This document shows positions 17,197 to 25,800 of a stretch of DNA of 64,000 bases, one piece after another. This DNA is from Methylomonas albis. GTDB lineage: Bacteria > Pseudomonadota > Gammaproteobacteria > Methylococcales > Methylomonadaceae. The notes under the pieces are model-generated. The model did no database searches, was not told the DNA's origin, and saw only the letters and a program-made list of their open reading frames with translations. Positions within the stretch are counted from its first letter, which is position 1, and every line of letters starts with the position of its first letter. Position numbers and translations under genes: made by a program. The stretch is taken from positions 1,364,001-1,428,000 of the forward strand of contig NZ_JACXSS010000001.1 in assembly GCF_014850955.1 (NCBI RefSeq). The letters run 5' to 3'.

Positions 17197-18498
17197 TTAA
17201 TAGTTCTGTCCTGAACACTTTTTGGTTTTAGTGTTGTAGTTGCCGCAGCTGATAGGCGCGGTCCAGTCGGCAATGATCGGTTTGCTATCAGGCAGGAAGT
17301 CCGACCAGGCGTCGCCATCGACCAGTTTGTTGGTTTGCCAGACGGTGACGAACTGGCCGTCGTCTTGAATCTCGCCAATCAACACCGGTTTACTGATGTG
17401 GTGGTTAGGCAGCATTTTTGACATACCGCCGGTCAGGTTGGGGTACTCGACGCCGATGATGGCTTTTTGTACCGCATCAGGATCGGTGGTACCGGCTTTC
17501 TCGACCGCTTTCACCCACATATTGAAACCAATGTAATGCGCTTCCATTGGGTCGTTGGTGACGCGTTTCGGGTTTTTGATGTAGTCCTTCCATTGTTGGA
17601 TGAAGGCCGCGTTTTTGGTGGTATCGACGCTCATGAAGTAGTTCCAGGCCGCCAAATGTCCGACCAGCGGTTTGGTGTCCATACCGGATAATTCTTCCTC
17701 ACCCACCGAGAAGGCGATGACCGGGATTTTTTCTGCGGAGATACCTTGGTTGCCCAGCTCTTTATAAAAAGGAATGTTGGCGTCGCCGTTGATGGTGGAA
17801 ACCACTGCGGTTTTCTTGCCGGTAGAGCCGAATTTTTTAATGTCGGCGACGATGCTCTGCCAATCGGAATGACCGAATGGGGTGTAGTTGATCATGATGT
17901 CCGCTGGTTTAACCCCTTTGGATTTTAAGTACGCTTCCAGGATTTTGTTGGTGGTGCGCGGATAGACGTAGTCGGTACCGGCCAACACCCAGCGTTGTAC
18001 TTTCAGGTCGTTCATCAGGTAATCGACCGCCGGAATCGCTTGCTGGTTGGGCGCGGCGCCGGTATAGAACACGTTTTTAGACGACTCTTCGCCTTCGTAT
18101 TGCACCGGGTAGAACAGCACGCTGTTTAACTCTTCGATGACCGGTAATACCGACTTGCGTGAAACGGAAGTCCAGCAACCAAAGATGGAGGCCACTTTGT
18201 CTTTGGTGATCAGCTCACGGGCTTTTTCCGCGAATAGCGGCCAGTTGGAGGCCGGATCGACCACCACCGCTTCCAGCTTCTTGCCCAGTAAGCCGCCTTT
18301 TTTGTTTTGTTCGTCGATCAGCATCAGCATGGTGTCTTTCAAGGTGGTTTCGCTGATCGCCATGGTGCCGGATAGCGAATGCAGCACGCCGACTTTAATG
18401 GTGTCTTCGGCGCGGGCCGAGTTGGCGGTGCCGAACAGCGCGGCGGATAGAGCCGCGACGGTCGCCAGTTTGTGGAAGGAATTGCTCAGTAGTTTCAT
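17197..18498 (-). CDS. urtA: Urea ABC transporter substrate-binding protein UrtA
   Basis: 433 residues from the ATG at 18498, preceded by AGGAT; a longer reading to 18576 lacks a site and would bury the signal peptide. Residues 1-31 (MKLLSNSFHKLATVAALSAA ending NSARAED) are a Sec signal. The mature protein begins TIKVGVLHSLSGTMAISET, the hallmark of UrtA, followed by IFGCWTSVSRKSVLPVIEE and PVQYEGEESSKNVFYTGAAPNQQ, which contain urea-contact residues in this family. It captures urea in the periplasm for UrtBCDE. A REP pair separates it from the upstream porin gene. Confidence 0.98.
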   Translation of the reverse strand: MKLLSNSFHKLATVAALSAALFGTANSARAEDTIKVGVLHSLSGTMAISETTLKDTMLMLIDEQNKKGGLLGKKLEAVVVDPASNWPLFAEKARELITKDKVASIFGCWTSVSRKSVLPVIEELNSVLFYPVQYEGEESSKNVFYTGAAPNQQAIPAVDYLMNDLKVQRWVLAGTDYVYPRTTNKILEAYLKSKGVKPADIMINYTPFGHSDWQSIVADIKKFGSTGKKTAVVSTINGDANIPFYKELGNQGISAEKIPVIAFSVGEEELSGMDTKPLVGHLAAWNYFMSVDTTKNAAFIQQWKDYIKNPKRVTNDPMEAHYIGFNMWVKAVEKAGTTDPDAVQKAIIGVEYPNLTGGMSKMLPNHHISKPVLIGEIQDDGQFVTVWQTNKLVDGDAWSDFLPDSKPIIADWTAPISCGNYNTKTKKCSGQNY

Positions 18499-18552
18499 CG
18501 TTATAATCCTATGTCGAGAATAAATCGTGGGCGAATCAACAGCCCGTTTTTT

Positions 18553-18623
18553 GTAGGGTGGGCATGCAATGCCCACGCGTGGCGTTTGTTCCGCGTGGGC
18601 ACATAAACCGTGCCCACCCTACG
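18553..18623. repeat. REP pair, GTAGGGTGGGCA family, between porin and urtA
   Basis: GTAGGGTGGGCATGCAATGC then CCACGC, and CGCGTGGGCACATAAACCGT then GCCCACCCTACG, facing each other. It occupies more than half of the 126-bp gap and ends two bases before the porin stop codon. Confidence 0.85.
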
Positions 18624-18624
18624 C

Positions 18625-19857
18625 TTATATTTGCCATTGGAAGCCGACCATGACCTGGCTGGAGTTCTCGCCGGTAGCGGTGGATTTGTAGTTCAAGCCT
18701 TTGGTCAACAAATCGCCGTATTGGTAGCTGGCAAACACCTTGGCGTTGTGGCCGTCGATGATGTAGTTGACGCCGCCTTCGTAGACTTCGCGGGTGCTGC
18801 TGGTGCTAGGTGCGACGTTGACGTAGCGCAGGAAAGGTTGGAATTGGCCGATGCCGACTTTTTGAGGGAATAAATACATGCCGCTGACGTCGTAAGCGTT
18901 GCCCTCAAACATATCAAAGCCGCCGCCGGCGTCGCGCGAGGCTTGGCTGTAGCCATTGGAGATACCGTAGTTTTTATACTCGCCATTCAGGGTAACGACA
19001 CCGCCGCCCGGCAAGACTTTTTCCATCAACACATCCGCAGTTGTGCCGCGAAAGTTGCCCGGATCGTTGGCTGTGCCGGCGCCGCCTTCTTGATATTGAT
19101 TAGAAACACCGACGGTCAGGATGTCGCCGCCCTTGCCGTAGTAAGTGCCGGATGTGTAATAACCGGGATTTTTCTCAACGTCCCAAAAGTTGTAAGCAAC
19201 GCGTTGGCCGTACAAAATGTTGTCGTTGACATTGGCACCGCCGCGGAGGCCCCGGAAGAAACCGGCCGCATATTGTAAACGGCCATCGAATACTGCCCCC
19301 CAGAAGGTGGCACCGTCGTCACGGCCAAAGGAGCCGGCTGAGACGCCACCTGGCTTGATTACAGTGTTGTAATCAGCAGGCTCAAACGGCGTGCCGGCCG
19401 AGAAGATGTTGTAAACCGCGCTGTAAAACGGACCGTTCATTTCGCGGCGTTCGGCGGGTACCAGCATCCGGCCTACCCACAAATTGGCGTAAGGCGTGAC
19501 TTCGAATTTGCCGATGGCGTCCAGCACCCTTACTTCGCCGCCGTTGCCGCAGGTTTGGCAGTCGGTGTTAAATTCCACTTTCAGATATTTATGAATCTGA
19601 CCGTTAATGTATAAACGAATGTTGTCCAGATTGAAGTCGTTGTTCCATTTTTCGCCATTGGCTCCGGCACCGCTTTCCTGGGCGCGGAAACTGGTCCTTA
19701 AGCCCGCGCCGACACTGACCCATTTGGTGTCGTCGATTTTAAATGTCGCGCCGGCCTGCGCTTCGGGTGCCTGTGCCAAGCCGATAGCGCCCAAGGCCAC
19801 CCCGCTCAGCAAACCGATGGCCCGGCTGCTTAATTTTTGTGGGTTAAAACCAGTCAT
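18625..19857 (-). CDS. Outer-membrane porin, candidate urea channel
   Basis: 410 residues. Signal peptide MTGFNPQKLSSRAIGLLSGV ending PEAQAGA; then alternating hydrophobic residues typical of a beta barrel, ending in the aromatic-containing C-terminal strand VMVGFQWQI. Asp/Asn-Gly-rich loops (GANGEKWNNDFNLDN, RDDGATF) and the segment YLKVEFNTDCQTCGNG carry a close Cys pair, rare in porins. AAAGGGG precedes the ATG at 19857. It is the first gene before urtA in the same direction, so I infer uptake of urea across the outer membrane, in line with porins found beside urt operons; specificity is not proven. Confidence 0.8.
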   Translation of the reverse strand: MTGFNPQKLSSRAIGLLSGVALGAIGLAQAPEAQAGATFKIDDTKWVSVGAGLRTSFRAQESGAGANGEKWNNDFNLDNIRLYINGQIHKYLKVEFNTDCQTCGNGGEVRVLDAIGKFEVTPYANLWVGRMLVPAERREMNGPFYSAVYNIFSAGTPFEPADYNTVIKPGGVSAGSFGRDDGATFWGAVFDGRLQYAAGFFRGLRGGANVNDNILYGQRVAYNFWDVEKNPGYYTSGTYYGKGGDILTVGVSNQYQEGGAGTANDPGNFRGTTADVLMEKVLPGGGVVTLNGEYKNYGISNGYSQASRDAGGGFDMFEGNAYDVSGMYLFPQKVGIGQFQPFLRYVNVAPSTSSTREVYEGGVNYIIDGHNAKVFASYQYGDLLTKGLNYKSTATGENSSQVMVGFQWQI

Positions 19858-19961
19858 TTGTATTCCCCTTTATCTGGATTAAACAAGCCATTGCCGATAG
19901 CGATGGCGATTGAAAACGTCGGGGAGATTGTTGAATTTTGCAGAGACCGCCACAATCGGGT

Positions 19962-19981
19962 AAATGACTCATCAGTCATTT
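19962..19981. promoter_or_regulatory. Perfect palindrome, candidate operator between divergent genes
   Basis: AAATGACTCATCAGTCATTT: two 8-bp arms around CATC. It lies 105 bp upstream of the porin start and 60 bp upstream of the divergent gene at 20041. Its size suits a dimeric regulator; I cannot name the factor, and I see no clear sigma-54 or sigma-70 box with good spacing nearby. Confidence 0.45.
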
Positions 19982-20040
19982 GACGTATGGCCGGGAAATA
20001 GGGGCTTGCGTAGAGTGCGGCTTAACTTGGGAGATTTAAG

Positions 20041-20784
20041 ATGATGAAAATAACATCCGCTAGAGGTCTGTTTTTACTACTGTGTTTATTAGGCATTGGC
20101 CCATTCCGGCCGGCGCTGGCCGAGACGGCAGTCGACAGCGTCAAACCGTTGCAGGCTATCGAATTTGGATTGGCGCAAGATAATTTGCAGCAGTTTGCGA
20201 CGCCACTTGACGTTGCGGCAATCGCCGAACGCGTCCGTGCCAATCTAACCGAGTGGGAGTTTCCGCTCGCCGCCAAAGGCCCTTACAGCCATCGCTTGCA
20301 GGCCAAACTTGGCAAGATTGCCCACCGGGAAACGCCGGTGGGTTTTTCGTTTTCGTCTGGCAATTCTGATCCGCGTGCCTCTGACTTTCAAAAGGCTGAT
20401 GTCTTGCCGATTACTTGTACCTTGCGCGATGCCGGCAATCAAGCGGTGTTGGTGGAACGCGAATCGACGTTTAGCGCGCATGCTTTGGATAAGGATGTTT
20501 TGCCGGCGCGCATCGTTGATAAGCTGGTGGATCAGATCGGCACGGCTTGTCTGGATGTGTTGGAATATGCGCCGCTGCCGAAGCAAGCTGGTCGAGTGAA
20601 AACCGAGTTATTCAAACCCAAGTGGATGCCGGATGTACGGGTGGAGGTTAGGGAGGTTAAGGGTGCCGTTGATGCGAACGGCGTTGCACAGCCTGCCGCT
20701 GTCGGTGACGAGCCGAAGAAGGAGATTATTATTCATAATCAGGGGACGCCGGTGATATTTCAGTTTGGGCATGAGAGGAAGTGA
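20041..20784 (+). CDS. Exported protein of unknown function, divergent from the urea porin
   Basis: 247 residues with GGGAG before tandem ATGs at 20041. Signal peptide GLFLLLCLLGIGPFRPALAE. The mature protein has a helical first part (FATPLDVAAIAERVRANLTE), a middle with one Cys pair (ITCTLRDAGN and IGTACLDVL), and a basic C-terminus. No family recognised. It shares an intergenic region with the porin-urtA operon, so co-regulation with urea uptake is possible. Cassette D begins 48 bp after its stop. Confidence 0.7.
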   Translation: MMKITSARGLFLLLCLLGIGPFRPALAETAVDSVKPLQAIEFGLAQDNLQQFATPLDVAAIAERVRANLTEWEFPLAAKGPYSHRLQAKLGKIAHRETPVGFSFSSGNSDPRASDFQKADVLPITCTLRDAGNQAVLVERESTFSAHALDKDVLPARIVDKLVDQIGTACLDVLEYAPLPKQAGRVKTELFKPKWMPDVRVEVREVKGAVDANGVAQPAAVGDEPKKEIIIHNQGTPVIFQFGHERK

Positions 20785-20831
20785 TGTTGTTTTGCTTGGT
20801 TTGAAACCGGTTTTTTGGATTTGGGAATAAG

Positions 20832-21081
20832 GTGTCGCTGGCGCGACGGCTGGTTTGAATGTCGGGTCTCGGCCCGACAGCCGAGATACTTTCTTTTGTT
20901 TGGCCAAAAGAAAGTATCCAAAGAAAAGGCCACCCGACATTCCGCCTTAATCCTGCGCTTCTCGCTTTTGTCGAGGGTTTTCGGAAGGGCCATCCCTGGC
21001 CCTCCGAAAACGAGCGGCATCCCTGCCGCTCCCCTGCGGGCTGATCTCACCAAAAACTGCGATGCTCGGGGCGGAATAACG
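20832..21081 (+). repeat. Long structured repeat, type I (cassette D, left end)
   Basis: GTGTCGCTGGCGCGACGG, GTCGGGTCTCGGCCCGAC (a T-A pair of other copies replaced by G-C), the CTTTCTTTTG/CAAAAGAAAG stem, GTTTTCGGA...TCCGAAAAC, AGCGGCA-TCCC-TGCCGCT, and inner end GGGGCGGAATAACGGG pairing with ATTCCGCC. Confidence 0.85.
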
Positions 21082-21148
21082 GGAGTAATCCCGTCGCGAG
21101 ATGAAGGGTTATTAGATGATTTTGAAAGCTAGGATTTTGATTGTGTTG

Positions 21149-21217
21149 TAGGATGATGACGATAGGAGGCGCATTGTTCGCGACCGATGCGCTTCACGCC
21201 GTTCAGCACATCCGATA
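21149..21217. repeat. Palindromic repeat P3, copy 3 (inverted relative to copies 1 and 2)
   Basis: TAGGATGATGACGATAGGAG ... GTTCAGCACATCCGATA with core GCATTGTTCGCGACCGATGC. Same family as 9312 and 14901 in reverse. Confidence 0.75.
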
Positions 21218-21377
21218 AGACTTAGGCTTGTCAATATTTGGATTTTCTTGGGCTTTTGTAGTGTTAGCAATTTCATTCCCTATTATTTTGCAAAGTAACA
21301 AAGAATTGTACATAAAGGCGATGGTACCCAACCTGAAATAACAAAAAACTAATGAGTAAATCATCGAAGTTAAAGTG

Positions 21378-21983
21378 ATGCATGCAAATAAAAAGTATAT
21401 AAGTGAGTTTTCAAGAGAAAAATATTTAAATTGGTATTTTTATTCTTATAAATCGCTAGCAATGCTGATATTGATGTTTCTTATATTGCTATACAGCAAT
21501 TATTTGTTGAGCGCTTTATTTGTGTTGCTGTTTGTTCTAATAAATACTGTTGTTTCTATAGCGTATATTGCTTTATCAGTTGCCGGAAAAACAAAAAATC
21601 GAACACTAACGCTAGCTACGCATACAATATTTGCAGTTATATTTCAATTGTTAGCTATTGTGCTGGTTTTTCCCAATCGTTGGGTTATTGATTTTGTGTG
21701 CACATCTGCAATTGTTCGAATAGTAGAGCCGATACTAATGCAAAAGTTAGATGGCCTACATAATCCGGCCTTTAAATTCCATAAATTTTATTTTGGACAA
21801 GTTATGGGGCGTGTTCGCTGGGTTATTTATGACGAAAGTGAACAAGTTCTTTTAATTCCTGAGAAGCGAAGCCAAGAGTGGTGGTCAATAACTGGGGAAG
21901 ATAAATATTATGACAATGATTGTTTAGATGCCGCACGAAAAATCCATTCACATTTTTTTATTCGCTACAGCTTTTGTATATAG
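21378..21983 (+). CDS. AT-rich membrane protein with C-terminal soluble tail (orphan in cassette D)
   Basis: 201 residues from the ATG at 21378. Four hydrophobic segments fill residues 25-115 (AMLILMFLILLYSNYLLSAL, FVLLFVLINTVVSIAYIALS, then TIFAVIFQLLAIVLVF and a shorter one), then a polar C-terminal region with PAFKFHKFYFGQVMGRVRWV and a DNDCLDAARKIH segment. Codon use and composition are much more AT-rich than in neighbouring genes, like the orphan in cassette B, suggesting horizontal origin. Its 3' end runs to within four bases of the REP left of the RAYT. No family recognised. Confidence 0.65.
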   Translation: MHANKKYISEFSREKYLNWYFYSYKSLAMLILMFLILLYSNYLLSALFVLLFVLINTVVSIAYIALSVAGKTKNRTLTLATHTIFAVIFQLLAIVLVFPNRWVIDFVCTSAIVRIVEPILMQKLDGLHNPAFKFHKFYFGQVMGRVRWVIYDESEQVLLIPEKRSQEWWSITGEDKYYDNDCLDAARKIHSHFFIRYSFCI

Positions 21984-21986
21984 CAA

Positions 21987-22020
21987 CGTAGGGTGGGCAC
22001 GGCTTTTTGTGCCCACGCGG
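21987..22020 (+). repeat. REP element, left flank of the RAYT
   Basis: CGTAGGGTGGGCACGGCTTT followed by TTGTGCCCACGCGG. The 34 bases recur as an exact reverse complement at 22623-22656. Confidence 0.9.
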
Positions 22021-22070
22021 GGAAACCGCAACCCCCGCATTAACCGCCGAAAATTAACGACCAAAAAATA

Positions 22071-22613
22071 ATGTCCCGTTACCGCCGCCCGCAAAACCCC
22101 GGTGCTACTTATTTCTTCACGGTGGTGACGTATCGGCGGCAAGCGATTTTATGTGATGAACCGGTGCGGGCGGCTTTGCGAAGGGCGATTGCAAGCACCC
22201 GCGCCAAATGGCCGTTTATCATCGACGCCTGGGTGTTGTTACCTGATCATTTGCATTGTATTTGGACATTGCCGGTGGACGACGGAGATTTTGCGACCCG
22301 TTGGAGCGTGATCAAACGGCAGGTGAGCGTGGCATGTGGCGAAACGTATCGGCGAGCCGAATGGATCAATGCGTCGAAACAAAAGCATCGGGAATCGACA
22401 TTGTGGCAACGCCGGTTTTGGGAGCATCAAATTCGCGATGAAACCGATTTTGCCCGGCATATGGATTACATCCATTACAACCCGGTGAAACATGGATATT
22501 GCCGGCAAGTCAGCGAATGGCCTTATTCGACGTTTCATCGTTATGTTAAGGACGGTGTTTATCCGTTTGATTGGGGTTGTGTTGGTGTTGACGATTTGGT
22601 TGCGGGGGAATGA
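22071..22613 (+). CDS. REP-associated tyrosine transposase (RAYT, Y1/HUH family)
   Basis: 180 residues. The N-terminus YFFTVVTYRRQ, the HUH motif in LLPDHLHCIWTLP (His-Leu-His) and the catalytic-tyrosine block ARHMDYIHYNPVKHGYC, followed by PYSTFHRYV, are diagnostic of RAYT proteins. These enzymes cut single-stranded REP hairpins and are thought to spread REP/BIME elements; most act on REPs that flank their own gene. Here two identical REPs lie 50 bp before and 9 bp after the gene in inverted orientation, so the natural substrate is visible. It sits inside cassette D and could also act on the long structured repeats, which is speculation. Confidence 0.93.
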   Translation: MSRYRRPQNPGATYFFTVVTYRRQAILCDEPVRAALRRAIASTRAKWPFIIDAWVLLPDHLHCIWTLPVDDGDFATRWSVIKRQVSVACGETYRRAEWINASKQKHRESTLWQRRFWEHQIRDETDFARHMDYIHYNPVKHGYCRQVSEWPYSTFHRYVKDGVYPFDWGCVGVDDLVAGE

Positions 22614-22622
22614 GAGGTTTGT

Positions 22623-22656
22623 CCGCGTGGGCACAAAAAGCCGTGCCCACCCTACG
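22623..22656 (-). repeat. REP element, right flank of the RAYT
   Basis: CCGCGTGGGCACAAAAAGCC followed by GTGCCCACCCTACG, exact inverted copy of the REP at 21987-22020. Confidence 0.9.
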
Positions 22657-22676
22657 AAAATCGGCTGGTTTCGTCC

Positions 22677-22887
22677 CGTTATTCTGCCCCGAGCATCGCA
22701 GCTCTTGTGCCCTGTGGGTATTTGGCGAGATTAGCCCGTAGCCCTCGCCAAAAGCGAGAAGCGCAGGATTAAGGCGGAATGTCGGGTGGCTTTTTCTTTG
22801 AATACTTTCTTTTGGCCAAACAAAAGAAAGTATTTCGGCCGTCGGGCCGAGACCCGACTTCAACAAAACCCGTCGCGTTAGCGACAC
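22677..22887 (-). repeat. Long structured repeat, type I, internally deleted (cassette D, right end)
   Basis: Inner end TTATTCTGCCCCGAGCATCG and CTCGCCAAAAGCGAG are present, but the two apical hairpins (the AGCGGCA and GTTTTCGGA stems) are missing, replaced by a short GTGCCCTGTGGG segment. The CTTTCTTTTG stem, GTCGGGCCGAGACCCGAC and outer GTCGC hairpin remain. Confidence 0.8.
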
Positions 22888-22891
22888 AACT

Positions 22892-25800
22892 ATGAAGCCA
22901 ATTCACCAAAACATCACCAAAATCCGCCGCGACTACAACGCCTTGGTCGCTAACGAAACCCTGGAAGACTACGCGCTACGCTATGCACCGCGCAGTTTTC
23001 GGAAATGGAGCGAATTCCAGGTCGCCAACACCGCGTTCGGCTCGACCTCGTTTCTGGTGCTGGAAGCCATCGGCGGTTTTTTGTCTATCAACTACGGCTT
23101 TACCAATGCCTGCTGGGCGATATTGATCGTCGGCATCGTGATTTTTATCACCAGCTTGCCGATTAGTTATTACGCGGCCCGCTACCATATCGACATCGAT
23201 CTATTGACCCGCGCCGCCGGTTTTGGCTACATCGGCTCTACTGTCACCTCGCTAATTTACGCCTCGTTTACCTTCACGCTGTTTGCGCTGGAAGCCTCGA
23301 TTATGTCGCTGGCGATTGAATTATATTTCCAGATTCCGCTGGCTCTTGCGCATGTGGTCAGTGCGGTAATTGTGGTGCCGCTGGTGACTTTTGGGATTAC
23401 CACCATCAGCCGCATGCAGTTATGGACCCAGCCGATCTGGCTGCTACTGTTAATTGCGCCTTATATTGCGGTGGCCAATGCCGAGCCGGAAGCGCTGATG
23501 ACATTGCAGGCGTATTTCTGGATCGCCGGCAGCGGGGAAGGCTTCGATTGGCTGTTATTCGGCACTGCCACCACCGTGGCATTTTCGATGGTGGCGCAAA
23601 TTGGCGAGCAGGTGGACTTTCTGCGCTTCATGCCGGATAAAACCAAGGCCAATAAATTCAAGTGGTGGGCGGCGATGCTGGCGGCCGGGCCGGGCTGGAT
23701 CGTGTTTGGGGTAGTTCGACAAATTGCCGGTGCGTTGTTGGCGCATCTGGCGATTCGGCACGGTATTAGTCCGCAGCATGCTCACGAGCCGACGCAGATG
23801 TATCTGGTGGCGTACAACGAACTGTTCGAAAATCCGCAATGGGCTTTGGCGACCACGACCTTATTCGTGGTGCTCAGCCAGCTAAAAATCAACGTCACCA
23901 ATGCTTATGCCGGATCGCTGGCCTGGTCCAATTTTTTCTCAAGGTTGACGCATAGCCATCCGGGGCGGGTGGTGTGGTTGCTGTTTAACGTGCTCATCGC
24001 CCTGTTGCTGATGGAGTTTGGCGTGTTTGGCGCGCTGGAAAAAGTGTTGGGTCTGTTTTCGAATATGTCTATCGCCTGGATCAGCGCGGTGGCGGCGGAA
24101 TTGATGATTAACAAGCCCTTGGGACTGAGTCCGAAGGAAATCGAATTCAAGCGCGCCTATTTGTCGGATCTCAATCCGGTGGGGATGGTCGCCACGTTTG
24201 TGGCGTCGGTGGTGTCGATTCTGGCTTATGTGGGCCTGTTCGGTGAATGGCCTAAGGCGTTCTCGGCGTTTATCGCTCTGAGTCTGGCTTTTGTCCTGGT
24301 ACCGGTGATGGCGTATTGCTGCGGTGGTAAACATTACCTGGCCCGCGACCGGAAAAAACACAATCGTCAAGCGCACGGCAAATGCTCGATTTGCGAGAAC
24401 GAATTCGAACACGATGACATGGCGTATTGCCCGGCTTACGCCGGCAGTATTTGTTCTTTGTGCTGCACGCTGGACGCCCGCTGTCTGGATGCCTGCAAGC
24501 CGGGCTTTCGCTTCGACGATTATCTGGAAAGCCTGGCCAAGAGCCTGATGCCGGATTTTATCGGCATAACCGCGCGTTTGCGCCTGTTGCGCTTTGGGCT
24601 GTTGTTCGGCTTTCTGACCATCCTGACTGGGATCTTTATCAGTATCATTTATTATCAGGATTTGCTGAGTATTCAGCATAATCAGCCGGCCTTTGGCTTA
24701 TTGGTCAATAACTTCCTAAAGATATACGCGTCTTTGCTGGTGTTTATCGGTTTGTGTACCTGGTGGCTGATTCTGAATGCCGAGAGCCGGCGGGTGGCGC
24801 ATGAGGAAACAGCCAAGCAAACCCAGTTGCTGTTGCAGGAAATCGAGCAACACAAGCAAACCGATCTGAAGTTGCAGCAGGCGCGACGGATGGCGGATGC
24901 CGCGAATCAGGCCAAGAGTCGGTTTTTAAGTAATATGAGCCACGAGATTCGTTCGCCGTTGAACAGCATTGTCGGCTACGCCCATATTTTGCACCAGGAC
25001 CCGAATATCCCGGAAAACCGGCGGCAAGCAGTGGATACTTTAAAGCGTAGCGGCGAGCACTTGAGTGCGCTGATCGAAGACATTTTGGACATCGCCCGCA
25101 TAGAGGCGCGCAAATTCGATTTTAAATACCAGCCTATCGATTTTCCCGGCTTTATCGAGCATTTGGTGTGCGTCTATAAAGCCCAAGCCGAAGATAAAGG
25201 TTTGAGTTTTAATTGCCAGTTGACCACCGTGCTGCCGCAGCGCATCCGCGGCGATGAAAAGCGGGTAGGGCAGATCTTGATGAATTTGCTCGGCAACGCC
25301 ATCAAATTTACCAGCCAGGGCAGTATCGGTTTTCGGATCGGTTACAGCAGCGGTGTGGCCAGTTTTCAGGTATCCGATACCGGTAGCGGCATCGACGAAC
25401 AACAATTGCAAAACATCTTTCAACCCTTCACCCGGCTGGATACGCCGACCGGCAATGCGGTATCCGGCAGTGGTTTGGGACTGACGATTTGTAAAGTCCT
25501 TACCGAAGTGATGGGCGGTGAATTGACGGTACAAAGCCGCGTTGGTGAAGGCTCCACGTTTAGCGTAAGGCTGTTGTTGCCGAGTGTGGGAGTGGAAAGT
25601 GACACCGAGCCGCATGCACCCATCATCGGCTATCAAGGCACGCGCCGACGGATCATGGTGGTGGACGACCAGCGCGAACATCGCGAGTTGTTGTTATCTT
25701 TGCTGGAGCCGCTGGGGTTTTATCTGGAGGAGGCCGATTCCGGCGAGACTTGTTTGGATAAGGCGGCGGCGCAAACTCCCGATTTGATCTTGTTGGATAT

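Larger units (their letters stand above)
20832..22887. mobile_element. Paired-repeat cassette D (type I ends) carrying an orphan gene and a RAYT
   Basis: Plus copy (20832-21081) and an internally deleted inverted copy (22677-22887), both type I, bracket a P3 palindrome, an AT-rich membrane-protein gene, and a RAYT gene flanked by perfect inverted REPs. It is the only cassette with a candidate enzyme. The right end stops four bases before the start codon of the transporter-kinase. Confidence 0.5.

Noticed and set aside
19930-19970. Sigma-54 promoter upstream of the porin
   Set aside because: A TGGC...TGCA pair is present but the spacing between the GG and GC elements is two bases too short.
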